Shown: one piece after another, positions 6,258 to 12,545 of the stretch
Position numbering within the stretch: the stretch's first letter is position 1
Layout: each line of letters opens with the position of its first letter
Assembly: GCA_947258735.1 (NCBI GenBank)
Contig: CAMYJJ010000064.1
Coordinates: forward strand, 1 to 12,545
Direction: 5' to 3'
DNA: 12,545 nucleotides
Origin: Thermodesulfovibrionia bacterium
GTDB lineage: Bacteria; Nitrospirota; Thermodesulfovibrionia; UBA6902
Notes under the pieces: generated by a model
The model's database searches: none
Seen by the model: only the letters and a program-made list of their open reading frames with translations
What the model was told of the DNA's origin: nothing
Program-made: the position numbers and the translations under genes

Positions 6258-8171
6258 TTATTTATAGCTCCTCACAGCCGGTTCAACATTCTCAAAATTA
6301 AGGGGCTCCTTGTGCATTACAGGCGCCTTGTCAACACCCTTGAATTCCCAGGCAGCAACGTAACTGAAGTTTGCATCATCACGCGTTGCCTCACCTTCGC
6401 TTGTCTGGTATTCCTCTCTGAAGTGCCCGCCGCAGGATTCCTTTCTTTCCAATGCATCCCGGGCCATGAGTTCTCCGAACTCCAGAAAATCTGCCACCCG
6501 TCCTGCCTTTTCCAGTTCCTGGTTAAGCTCCTGTCCCGTGCCGGTCACCTTGACATTTTCCCAGAACTCGGCCCGCAGAGCAGGAATTAATTCAAGAGCT
6601 GACTTAAGGCCCTGTTCATTTCTTGACATACCGACATGTTCCCACATTATCCTTCCCAGCTTATTATGGAACTGAGTTACTGTCTTCTTCCCGTTTATGG
6701 AAAGAAGTTTTTCAGTGAGTGATATTATCTCCTCACCGGCATGTATAAATTCTTCATCTTCGATTGTTGCTTTACCCGGTGCAGTACGGGCAAGGTAATC
6801 AGCAATGGTATAGGGGATTACAAAATAACCATCAGCAAGTCCCTGCATCAGGGCGCTTGCCCCGAGCCGGTTAGCACCATGGTCTGAATAATTTGCCTCA
6901 CCCAGTACAAAAAGCCCGGGGATGTTGCTCTGTAAATCATAATCTACCCACAGGCCGCCCATTGTATAATGAGGAGCAGGAAAGATCCTCATAGGCTGTT
7001 TATATGCGTCCTCGCCGGATATCCTTTCATACATTTCAAAGAGATTGCCATATTTCTCCCTTATAGCATCCTCTCCCAGTCTCTTAATGGAGTCTGCAAA
7101 ATCAAGATACACTCCCTGTCCGCTCGATCCAATACCCCGGCCCTCATCACATACCTCTTTTGCTGAACGGGAGGATATATCGCGCGGCGCAAGGTTTCCA
7201 AAGCTGGGATATTTTCTCTCCAGGAAATAGTCCCTTTCATTATCAGGGACTTCCATTGCGGAACGTTTATCTCCTGGCTTCAGAGGGACCCATACCCGTC
7301 CGTCATTCCTGAGCGACTCTGACATAAGGGTCAGCTTGGACTGATGATCGCCTGACACCGGGATACATGTGGGATGTATCTGTGTAAAGCAGGGATTGGC
7401 AAAATAAGCGCCCTTTTTATAGGCACGATAGGCTGCTGTTACATTGGACCCCATTGCGTTCGTAGAGAGATAAAAGACATTTGCATACCCTCCTGTACAT
7501 AGGCAGACAGCGTCTGCAGCATAGGAGGTGATCTGACCTGTCACCATGTCACGAACAATAATGCCCTTTGCTTCATTGTTTACTATTACAATGTCGAGCA
7601 TTTCTGATCGTGGATACAGTTTCACAGTGCCGGCCTTTATCTGACGGGACAGGGCAGAGTATGCTCCTAAAAGAAGCTGCTGACCTGTCTGTCCACGTGC
7701 ATAAAAGGTACGTGATACCTGTGCCCCGCCAAATGAGCGGTTATCAAGATAGCCCGCATAATCCCGTGCAAAAGGCACACCCTGTGCAACGCACTGGTCA
7801 ATAATATTATTGCTTACCTGTGCAAGGCGGTATACATTCGCTTCCCTTGATCTGAAATCTCCGCCTTTGATCGTATCGTAAAAAAGTCTGAATATGCTGT
7901 CTCCATCGTTGGGATAATTCTTGGCAGCATTAATACCGCCCTGGGCAGCAATACTGTGCCCCCTCCGTGGACTGTCCTGGTAACAGAATGCCTCAACATT
8001 ATATCCCAGCTCACCAAGAGTTGCAGCAGCAGAAGCACCGGCAAGACCTGTCCCGACCACGATTATTTTATATTTTCGTTTATTGGCAGGGTTAACCAGC
8101 TTTAGTTCCTGCCGCCTTTTGTCCCACTTCTCTGCAAGAGGGCCTGATGGAGATTTTCCGTCAAGTATCAT
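6258..8171 (-). CDS. sdhA: succinate dehydrogenase/fumarate reductase flavoprotein subunit
   Basis: The 637-aa catalytic subunit interconverts succinate and fumarate using covalent FAD. The Rossmann dinucleotide motif is [12 protein letters not shown] (38-49). [15 protein letters not shown] places H72 as the flavinylated histidine. Active-site residues include H266 (QIHPT), R330 ([10 protein letters not shown]), H401 (HYTMGG) and R435 (GANRLG). Length and motifs fit the Bacillus-type/epsilon-delta subgroup that pairs with a single cytochrome b subunit. The C-terminal capping segment is complete. The ATG at 8171 is 2 bases past the sdhC stop, and its AAAGG Shine-Dalgarno lies inside the sdhC end, so sdhC and sdhA are tightly coupled. 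Confidence 0.97.
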   Translation of the reverse strand: MILDGKSPSGPLAEKWDKRRQELKLVNPANKRKYKIIVVGTGLAGASAAATLGELGYNVEAFCYQDSPRRGHSIAAQGGINAAKNYPNDGDSIFRLFYDTIKGGDFRSREANVYRLAQVSNNIIDQCVAQGVPFARDYAGYLDNRSFGGAQVSRTFYARGQTGQQLLLGAYSALSRQIKAGTVKLYPRSEMLDIVIVNNEAKGIIVRDMVTGQITSYAADAVCLCTGGYANVFYLSTNAMGSNVTAAYRAYKKGAYFANPCFTQIHPTCIPVSGDHQSKLTLMSESLRNDGRVWVPLKPGDKRSAMEVPDNERDYFLERKYPSFGNLAPRDISSRSAKEVCDEGRGIGSSGQGVYLDFADSIKRLGEDAIREKYGNLFEMYERISGEDAYKQPMRIFPAPHYTMGGLWVDYDLQSNIPGLFVLGEANYSDHGANRLGASALMQGLADGYFVIPYTIADYLARTAPGKATIEDEEFIHAGEEIISLTEKLLSINGKKTVTQFHNKLGRIMWEHVGMSRNEQGLKSALELIPALRAEFWENVKVTGTGQELNQELEKAGRVADFLEFGELMARDALERKESCGGHFREEYQTSEGEATRDDANFSYVAAWEFKGVDKAPVMHKEPLNFENVEPAVRSYK

Positions 8172-8173
8172 TA

Positions 8174-8845
8174 TTAACCTTTCAACAACCCGAGCAGAAT
8201 AATGACCGGGATCGCTATGTATCCAAGAAAAAGAATTATTGCCGCAAACGAACCTGCCCTTGTTACAAATGGCATGGCCCTTTCACCGTTTAATCCAAGT
8301 GTCTGAAATGAACTCTGAATGCCATGAAACAGGTGAAGTGCAAGGGCGATCATGGCAGCTATATAAATAAATGAAGAGACAAAATGCTGAAAACCCGAAA
8401 TCACCATGAACGTAACATCAGGTCGTCCCAGTGCATCCATGTTAGCACCGGCGGCAAATGAAGGGTTAATGACCTGGAATGTGAAATGGAGAAGGTGAAA
8501 CACAAGAAAGGTCCCGATCACAGCCCCTGTCCATATCATATTTCTTGATGCAACCGTGCTCCGCAGGGTTTTAGTAACAGCATAAGACCCCGGCTTTGCC
8601 TGCCAGTTCTCAAGTGTCAACTGGATACTGAAAAAAATATGGACCGCCAGAATAATACTCATAAATATGCGCGTTTTCCAGACCAGCAGCGATAAAGAAT
8701 GGAGCTTTTCTGCATATGCATTAAGTCCACCAAAGAAAATCGTAGAATTGCCCAGCACATGTACAATGATAAACAGAATCATGAACTGACCTGTAACTGC
8801 CACGAGCATCTTTCTGCCTACAGAGCTATGGATAAGTTCTTTCAT
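8174..8845 (-). CDS. sdhC: succinate dehydrogenase cytochrome b subunit (diheme, type B)
   Basis: The 223-aa membrane anchor has five hydrophobic helices (about 14-36, 55-77, 103-126, 147-173, 198-221). Histidines in the helices, H29, H69, H117/H120 and H171/H174, provide the four axial ligands for two b hemes, as in the Bacillus-type single-subunit anchor. That architecture goes with menaquinone and transmembrane electron transfer, so this is a type B complex II. No separate sdhD is needed or found. It is the first gene of the operon. The ATG at 8845 lacks a good Shine-Dalgarno (GGGAG is 29 bases away), but an in-frame TAA just upstream excludes a longer start. Confidence 0.94.
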   Translation of the reverse strand: MKELIHSSVGRKMLVAVTGQFMILFIIVHVLGNSTIFFGGLNAYAEKLHSLSLLVWKTRIFMSIILAVHIFFSIQLTLENWQAKPGSYAVTKTLRSTVASRNMIWTGAVIGTFLVFHLLHFTFQVINPSFAAGANMDALGRPDVTFMVISGFQHFVSSFIYIAAMIALALHLFHGIQSSFQTLGLNGERAMPFVTRAGSFAAIILFLGYIAIPVIILLGLLKG

Positions 8846-8882
8846 ATTAATGATGTATTATGAGTAAATTATCTCCCTTATA

Positions 8883-8911
8883 ATCTTAAGCCTTGTAAAA
8901 TAAAAAATCAA
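8883..8911 (-). promoter_or_regulatory. possible promoter of sdhCAB
   Basis: On minus: TTGATT (8911-8906), 17 bases, TAAGAT (8888-8883). Each box matches the consensus at 4 of 6, with optimal spacing. The predicted start near 8876 leaves a ~30-base leader before sdhC. No better candidate was seen in the sdhC-NRDE gap. Confidence 0.3.
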
Positions 8912-8925
8912 AATTAATAACATAT

Positions 8926-9003
8926 GTAGGGGCGACTCGGTGGGTCGCCCTGTTGTATTACGCCATGATTTCCATCAAGTGCGGGGCAACTCATCGCCCC
9001 TGC
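8926..9003. repeat. 78-bp GTAGGGGC MITE-like repeat
   Basis: The ends GTAGGGGCGA (8926-8935) and TCGCCCCTGC (8994-9003) are inverted repeats with one mismatch in ten. Each end also forms its own hairpin: GGGCGAC (8930-8936) with GTCGCCC (8944-8950), and GGGGC (8983-8987) with GCCCC (8996-9000). It is non-coding and sits between the divergent sdhC and NRDE genes, upstream of both. Confidence 0.65.
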
Positions 9004-9050
9004 GGATTTATCCTTTTCCCCTCTTTTATATAAAGCAGTAAAATATAATT

Positions 9051-9803
9051 ATGTGTTTACTTCTTATTGCCATTAATCACCATCCTTATTATCCGCTCGT
9101 TATTGCTGCGAACCGCGACGAGTTGCATACCCGCTCTGCATCAGAGGCAGAGTTCTGGGATAATAACCCGGCCATTCTCGCGGGCAAAGATTTACAGGCT
9201 GGAGGTACATGGCTTGGCATCTCAAAACAGGGCCGATTTGCTGCTGTCACAAACTATCAAGAGCAGATTACGAAACCGCGTCCTCCACGGTCACGTGGTG
9301 AACTCGTGATTACCTTTCTTGAATCCAACTTGACTTCAGAGGCATATGCAGGTCATGTTTTAAAAAATGGCAATGAATATCAGGGATTCACGCTTGTATT
9401 TGGAACAATTGACGATTTACACTACTGTTCAAACAGATCGGATACATCAGAACAGCTTACCCCTGGCATTCACGGATTGAGCAATCATCTTTTTAATGAC
9501 GATTCTTATAAGGTCAGCAAAGGGAAAGATGCACTCGATAAGCTCCTTTCCGGACCAGACAACATATCTCATGAAGATCTCTTTACGTTACTTCAGGACA
9601 GGACCCTGAAATGGCAAGGCAATTTTAATGAAGATAAAAACCGTATGTCGCCAATATTTATTAATGAACAGGATTTCGGGACGCGCTGTTCAACCGTTAT
9701 TCTGGTCACCAGTACCGGAAATATACATTTCCTGGAAAGGACTTTTGCCCGGGACGGTGTTCCTGTGAGAACCGTGCAGTATGAATTCGCCTATCGATCT
9801 TGA
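9051..9803 (+). CDS. NRDE/TANGO2 family protein (Ntn-hydrolase-like)
   Basis: A 250-aa protein of the TANGO2/NRDE family (PF05742). The family signature NRDE is at 21-24 after MCLLLIAINHHPYYPLVIAA; Cys2 would be the N-terminal nucleophile after Met removal. Other conserved blocks are AGGTWLGIS (50-58), SRGELV (81-86), GLSN (142-145) and GTRCSTVILV (210-219). Members have an Ntn-hydrolase-like fold; the bacterial function is unsettled, with proposals including heme handling and amide hydrolysis. The start is fixed by Cys2, though no Shine-Dalgarno is seen upstream (AAATATAATTATG). It is followed after 27 bases by metF on the same strand, so a two-gene operon is likely. Confidence 0.88.
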   Translation: MCLLLIAINHHPYYPLVIAANRDELHTRSASEAEFWDNNPAILAGKDLQAGGTWLGISKQGRFAAVTNYQEQITKPRPPRSRGELVITFLESNLTSEAYAGHVLKNGNEYQGFTLVFGTIDDLHYCSNRSDTSEQLTPGIHGLSNHLFNDDSYKVSKGKDALDKLLSGPDNISHEDLFTLLQDRTLKWQGNFNEDKNRMSPIFINEQDFGTRCSTVILVTSTGNIHFLERTFARDGVPVRTVQYEFAYRS

Positions 9804-9813
9804 ACGTCGATAG
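9791..9813 (+). promoter_or_regulatory. intercistronic hairpin over the NRDE stop codon
   Basis: CTATCGA (9791-9797) and TCGATAG (9807-9813) form a perfect 7-bp stem whose 9-base loop contains the NRDE TGA. It ends 7 bases before the metF AGGAGG, and no U-run follows. It could stabilise or separate the two cistrons; that role is inference. Confidence 0.4.
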
Positions 9814-9830
9814 AAATATCAGGAGGATAT

Positions 9831-10718
9831 ATGATGAGAAAAATAACAGATATTTTTAAAGAAAAAGAAAAAACCTTTTCATTTGAGTACTTTCCGCCAA
9901 AGACACAAAAAGGGGTGGACAGGCTTTACGAGACCGCTGATGAGCTGAACAGGCTCGCTCCGGATTTTGTCTCCGTCACATACGGAGCAGGGGGATCATC
10001 AAGGGGGGCCACCATGGACATCTGTGCAGAAATTCAAAAGCGGTTTGACCTAACCGTGATGCATCACTTCACCTGTGTCGGGCACAGTCAGGATGAGCTG
10101 AAGGACATAATAAACCAGATGCATGAAAATAATATTCAAAATATTCTTGCGCTTCGCGGCGATCCGCCCAAAGAGGTTGATACCTGGAAACCTGCACCTG
10201 ATGAACTTCCTTACTGTTACCAGCTTATCGACCTCATTAAGGAGATTGATAAAGAGTTCTTCAGCATCGGCGTAGCCGGTTTCCCTGAAGGTCATATCAA
10301 CTGTCCTGATAAAGAAACGGACACCAGATATCTCAAGATGAAGATAGACCATGGGGGAGAATTTGTCGTCACACAGCTCTTTTTTGATAACGCTGTCTAT
10401 TCTGAATACCTTCAACGGCTCAATAATGCGGGAGTAACCGTCAGGGTCCTTCCCGGAATACTCCCGATTACAAGTTATGAAGGACTGATCAAATTCTGCA
10501 ACATATGCGGAACGAGCATCACACAGGAGGTGCATGATATTTTCCGGCCGATACGTGACGACGAGGAGGCAACAAAAAAAGCTGGGATAAAGTTTGCTGT
10601 CCGTCAATGTCAAGACCTGCTCGACCGCGGCGCACCCGGGCTTCATTTCTTTACCCTGAACAAGGTGGAACCTACAAGAGAAATATGGGAAAAGCTGGGA
10701 TTATCAGTTATTCCTTAA
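9831..10718 (+). CDS. metF: methylenetetrahydrofolate reductase
   Basis: This 295-aa cytosolic flavoprotein reduces 5,10-methylene-THF to 5-methyl-THF, feeding methionine synthesis (or the methyl branch of C1 metabolism). The TIM-barrel motifs are present: FSFEYFPPKT with E19 as the likely acid, FVSVTYGAGGSSRGAT (47-61), ILALRGDPP (105-113, with the conserved D111), TQLFFDN, and the C-terminal GLHFFTLNK. Length is normal for the single-domain bacterial enzyme. A consensus AGGAGG (9821-9826) precedes two adjacent ATGs, 4 bases before the first (9831) and 7 before the second (9834). The second fits spacing better, which would remove one Met. No MetV or corrinoid-pathway partner is nearby, so a methionine role is the simplest inference. 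Confidence 0.96.
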   Translation: MMRKITDIFKEKEKTFSFEYFPPKTQKGVDRLYETADELNRLAPDFVSVTYGAGGSSRGATMDICAEIQKRFDLTVMHHFTCVGHSQDELKDIINQMHENNIQNILALRGDPPKEVDTWKPAPDELPYCYQLIDLIKEIDKEFFSIGVAGFPEGHINCPDKETDTRYLKMKIDHGGEFVVTQLFFDNAVYSEYLQRLNNAGVTVRVLPGILPITSYEGLIKFCNICGTSITQEVHDIFRPIRDDEEATKKAGIKFAVRQCQDLLDRGAPGLHFFTLNKVEPTREIWEKLGLSVIP

Positions 10719-11022
10719 TATTCTCCAATCATGACGATCGTTATCTGTTGTTGAGCGGTTATCATATTGTTTGGAATAATGCTAATGCGGAAACATCTTA
10801 TAGATGGATAAAGGTATCATCTTCACTCTAATATCTAATTATCTTCGATGTGGATGAAGTTTACAGATAAACTATTAATATCTGTTATCAATATACAGTG
10901 AGGATCTAATAATTATAGATTACCATTAGAAAGCACAGCAAAAAAGATGCTTGGAATAGCTAGGCATTTTACAATGCTTACGTCATTATATCTAAATTAT
11001 TATACGTTTTACGTTACTATAA
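10719..11022. other. AT-rich gap between convergent metF and the Fn3 gene
   Basis: No gene is visible. It contains an 8-bp palindrome ACGATCGT (about 10733-10741), an AT-rich 7-bp hairpin ACAGATA (10863-10869)/TATCTGT (10879-10885) and the candidate terminator at 10940-10970. Base composition is clearly richer in A+T than the flanking metF. Confidence 0.6.
10940..10970. terminator. possible bidirectional terminator
   Basis: ATGC (10947-10950) and GCAT (10964-10967) close an imperfect stem around GCT/CTAG pairing. An A6 run precedes it (U6 for the minus-strand transcript) and T4 follows on plus. It lies between the convergent ends of metF and the Fn3 gene, where a shared terminator would be expected. 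The stem is weak. Confidence 0.4.
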
Positions 11023-12258
11023 CTACTCAGTCTCAAAGCTCCATACAGGGCTATATGTTTTTCCTCCTTTACTATCTTTTGCAACTACCTGCCAGTAGTA
11101 TGTAGTGCCAATTTCGAGATCAGATATTGTTTCACGAACTTCATCTACAGGAACATCAACATCTGTCAATGGGATCCCTCCGCTGCCACCGCATGAAACC
11201 AGGAAGAGCATACTTGTGATTGATATTACGACAACTAATGTGGGAATTATTTTATTATATTTTTTATTAAATGGCATTACGAAGACCATTCCAAAAAATA
11301 ACAGCCCGCTACCAAAACTACCGATACCTGCATAGTAAATATCTTGGTTATTAACAGATGCAATTTGTGTTTCACATCCAATTGTCATATCTGGATCCTG
11401 GCAAATATTTAAATCATAGGTGACCGGGTCTCCATCAGGGTCAGACGATTTTTTCCACTTAAATCCAGTTTTTCTTCCTTTTCCTTTACCTCTATTTTCT
11501 GGAGATACTAATTCAGGCTCAGAAGGAGGATTGTTAAAGTCAGATGATAGACCGTTTCCTTTGAGAGCTACTTTCATGATACTTTTATTGTTGTCATTTG
11601 AGGGTATATTGATAATTTCTGCAAAGGAACCCGTGGATGTTGGGGAAAATCGAACTGTAACTAAACATGAATCTGATGGTATTACACTCTGATATGAACA
11701 GTTGTCATCGAAGATGCTAAAAGAGGCCGATAATGGATTGACCTGAACTACATTTCCTATTACAAGATCTGCGTTACCGTCATTTTTTACCATTACTGTC
11801 TGGTCTAAAGAGTTAAATTCTGTTATATCGCCATACTGTATAAGAAGATCATCCATAGGAGCAACAGAATCGGTTATTGTTATTACCGGATTAAAGGTTA
11901 CTGTTGCTGAGTCTTTTTTTATACTTGCCTGATTGGAGTAGTCGCTTTCGTTTCCTGATGTATCATATGAAGTAACAGCAAAGTAGTAAGTTATATCAGA
12001 AACTAAATCACTAAGAATATACGTGTTTACATTTCCGACATCTATAGACTGCGTATAATCATCCGGTGATGTACCGATATATATTACGTACCCATTAAGG
12101 TCTGTAAGGTTCGATCCATCGGCGTTTGCGGTGGGAGGGCTCCATGAAAGTGTCGCTGTCGCTGCGCAGAGTATATTTGCATTTAATAAAATTAGCAGGA
12201 AAAATATTGATCCTGCATGCAAGCATTTCAATTTTAAGCTGTTACTAAGGAATTTCAT
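11023..12258 (-). CDS. secreted Fn3/ASH-domain protein with internal membrane hairpin and lipobox
   Basis: A 411-aa protein. Residues 1-32 form a Sec signal peptide (KLKCLHAG, then a hydrophobic core ending NILCA). About 34-114 is a fibronectin type III domain (ATLSWSPP...GYVIYIGTS...ITYYFAVTSYD). About 125-236 is an ASPM/SPD-2/Hydin-like ('choice-of-anchor D') beta domain with a CSYQS...SDSC cysteine pair and VTVRFSPTSTG. A second Fn3-like domain starts at 244 (PPSEPELVSP...SSDPDGDPVTYDLNICQD), is interrupted at about 303, and resumes at about 372 (LEIGTTYYWQVVAKDSKGG...PVWSFET). The insert holds two hydrophobic helices (310-330 and 337-354) joined by NKKYNK and ending in LVSC356-GGSGG, a lipobox. 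AGGAGG lies 6 bases before the ATG. A c-di-GMP-type riboswitch and a terminator precede it. Probable role: cell-surface or adhesion protein, by inference. Confidence 0.85.
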   Translation of the reverse strand: MKFLSNSLKLKCLHAGSIFFLLILLNANILCAATATLSWSPPTANADGSNLTDLNGYVIYIGTSPDDYTQSIDVGNVNTYILSDLVSDITYYFAVTSYDTSGNESDYSNQASIKKDSATVTFNPVITITDSVAPMDDLLIQYGDITEFNSLDQTVMVKNDGNADLVIGNVVQVNPLSASFSIFDDNCSYQSVIPSDSCLVTVRFSPTSTGSFAEIINIPSNDNNKSIMKVALKGNGLSSDFNNPPSEPELVSPENRGKGKGRKTGFKWKKSSDPDGDPVTYDLNICQDPDMTIGCETQIASVNNQDIYYAGIGSFGSGLLFFGMVFVMPFNKKYNKIIPTLVVVISITSMLFLVSCGGSGGIPLTDVDVPVDEVRETISDLEIGTTYYWQVVAKDSKGGKTYSPVWSFETE

Positions 12259-12264
12259 ATTTCG

Positions 12265-12270
12265 CCTCCT
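12265..12270 (-). promoter_or_regulatory. consensus ribosome-binding site of the Fn3 gene
   Basis: AGGAGG on minus, 6 bases before the ATG at 12258. It lies outside the terminator stem at 12282-12309, which points to control of transcription rather than direct masking of the ribosome-binding site. Confidence 0.8.
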
Positions 12271-12277
12271 GAAAACT

Positions 12278-12309
12278 AAAAAGCCTGTTTCCGTAAAGGG
12301 AAACAGGCT
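12278..12309 (-). terminator. intrinsic terminator of the riboswitch expression platform
   Basis: On minus, AGCCTGTTTCC (12309-12299) and GGAAACAGGCT (12292-12282) form a perfect 11-bp stem with a 6-base loop, and the transcript ends in UUUUU. It sits between the aptamer (12331-12416) and the Shine-Dalgarno of the Fn3 gene, the standard place for a premature terminator under ligand control. Confidence 0.85.
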
Positions 12310-12330
12310 CTATAAGCAGCTTTGTTTTAT

Positions 12331-12416
12331 TGGCAACCCGGCTATCCTTAAAGAGCAAATTTAAGGACCCGTGGCTTTGTGCCCCCCGGTCACCCGGGGT
12401 TTACCTTTTCGGAAAC
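12331..12416 (-). promoter_or_regulatory. cyclic-di-GMP-I (GEMM) riboswitch aptamer
   Basis: On minus the conserved order of the class is clear: AAGGTAAACC, then P2 CCCCGG-GTGA-CCGGGG with a GNRA tetraloop, then CACAAAGCCACGGGTC, P3 CCTTAAA (12367-12361)/TTTAAGG (12353-12347), and ATAGCCGGGTTGCC at the 3' end. P1 is GGTAA with TTGCC. Aligning AAAGCC, AAACC and GGGTTGCC by eye with the Vibrio Vc2 aptamer puts G at the position of G20 and C at C92. G20 fits c-di-GMP; A20 marks the 3',3'-cGAMP variants. A terminator follows 21 bases downstream. The ligand effect (on or off) cannot be read from sequence. Confidence 0.9.
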
Positions 12417-12467
12417 TTATTTATTTCTATCTGAACTACATGATAAATTGTTAAGGTAAGATTGGTC

Positions 12468-12483
12468 TGTGATAGTAATCACG
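12468..12483. promoter_or_regulatory. CRP/FNR-like inverted repeat
   Basis: TGTGA-N6-TCACG, with a perfect GTGAT-agta-ATCAC core (12469-12482), resembles a CRP-family box. It lies upstream of the riboswitch leader and overlaps the -10 of a weak candidate promoter, so it would be a repressor-type position if both are real. No regulator gene is in the window. Confidence 0.35.
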
Positions 12484-12497
12484 AAATATAATTTCAA
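12469..12497 (-). promoter_or_regulatory. weak candidate promoter for the riboswitch leader
   Basis: On minus: TTGAAA (12497-12492), 17 bases, TATCAC (12474-12469), 5 and 4 of 6 matches. The predicted start near 12462 would give a leader of about 45 bases before the aptamer. The rest of 12417-12545 shows no coding frame. Confidence 0.3.
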
Positions 12498-12545
12498 AGC
12501 TCATTGAGGCAGGCATTGATACGCATGAAACATAAAGAGAAGAAT

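Noticed and set aside
9044..9049. TATAAT directly before the NRDE start codon
   Set aside because: Transcription would begin inside the gene, past Cys2, and there is no -35 match at 15-19 bases.
10050..10646. 198-codon open frame on - opposite metF
   Set aside because: Antisense shadow of metF, which has all its family motifs in the forward frame.

Overview
The window reads as a stretch of a mid-GC (by eye about 45%) Gram-negative chromosome. Its housekeeping genes, its numerous short hairpin-type intergenic repeats and a c-di-GMP riboswitch in front of a fibronectin-type surface protein resemble Desulfobacterota/Nitrospirota-like bacteria. That placement is inference from general resemblance, not a taxonomic assignment. 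There is no phage, plasmid, CRISPR, rRNA or tRNA.

Left part (1-3213): the 3' end of a zf-TFIIB zinc-ribbon protein on + converges, across a degenerate heptamer tandem repeat, on a minus-strand pair in which uvrC (nucleotide excision repair) overlaps an APH-type small-molecule kinase by 4 bases (ATGA). The 0.7-kb gap upstream of uvrC (3214-3927) has no convincing protein gene. It does hold a near-consensus promoter followed by a 151-bp segment closed by a perfect 12-bp inverted repeat (a candidate structured RNA), and decayed copies of two intergenic repeat families. Next to it on minus, a perfect consensus sigma70 promoter (TTGACA-N17-TATAAT) and a strong Shine-Dalgarno precede a 34-codon ORF encoding a one-helix membrane peptide.

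Middle part (4207-8845): an AEC-family membrane transporter, then the succinate dehydrogenase/fumarate reductase operon sdhC-sdhA-sdhB, all on minus. The cytochrome b subunit is a single polypeptide of the kind that carries two hemes (menaquinone-type). sdhC and sdhA are 2 bases apart; sdhA and sdhB are separated by 160 bases containing a three-hairpin repeat, and a related copy in opposite orientation lies just past sdhB.

Right part (9051-12545): on +, a TANGO2/NRDE Ntn-hydrolase-like protein and metF (methylenetetrahydrofolate reductase) probably form a two-gene operon. Convergent to them on minus is a secreted Fn3/ASH-domain protein whose second Fn3 domain is split by a two-helix membrane hairpin ending in a lipobox. 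Its leader carries a clear c-di-GMP-I (GEMM) riboswitch aptamer followed by an 11-bp intrinsic terminator, so this protein is probably controlled by cyclic dinucleotide at transcription elongation.

The points most worth a second look are the interrupted Fn3 lipoprotein with its riboswitch, the 34-aa peptide behind a perfect promoter, and the candidate structured RNA upstream of uvrC.
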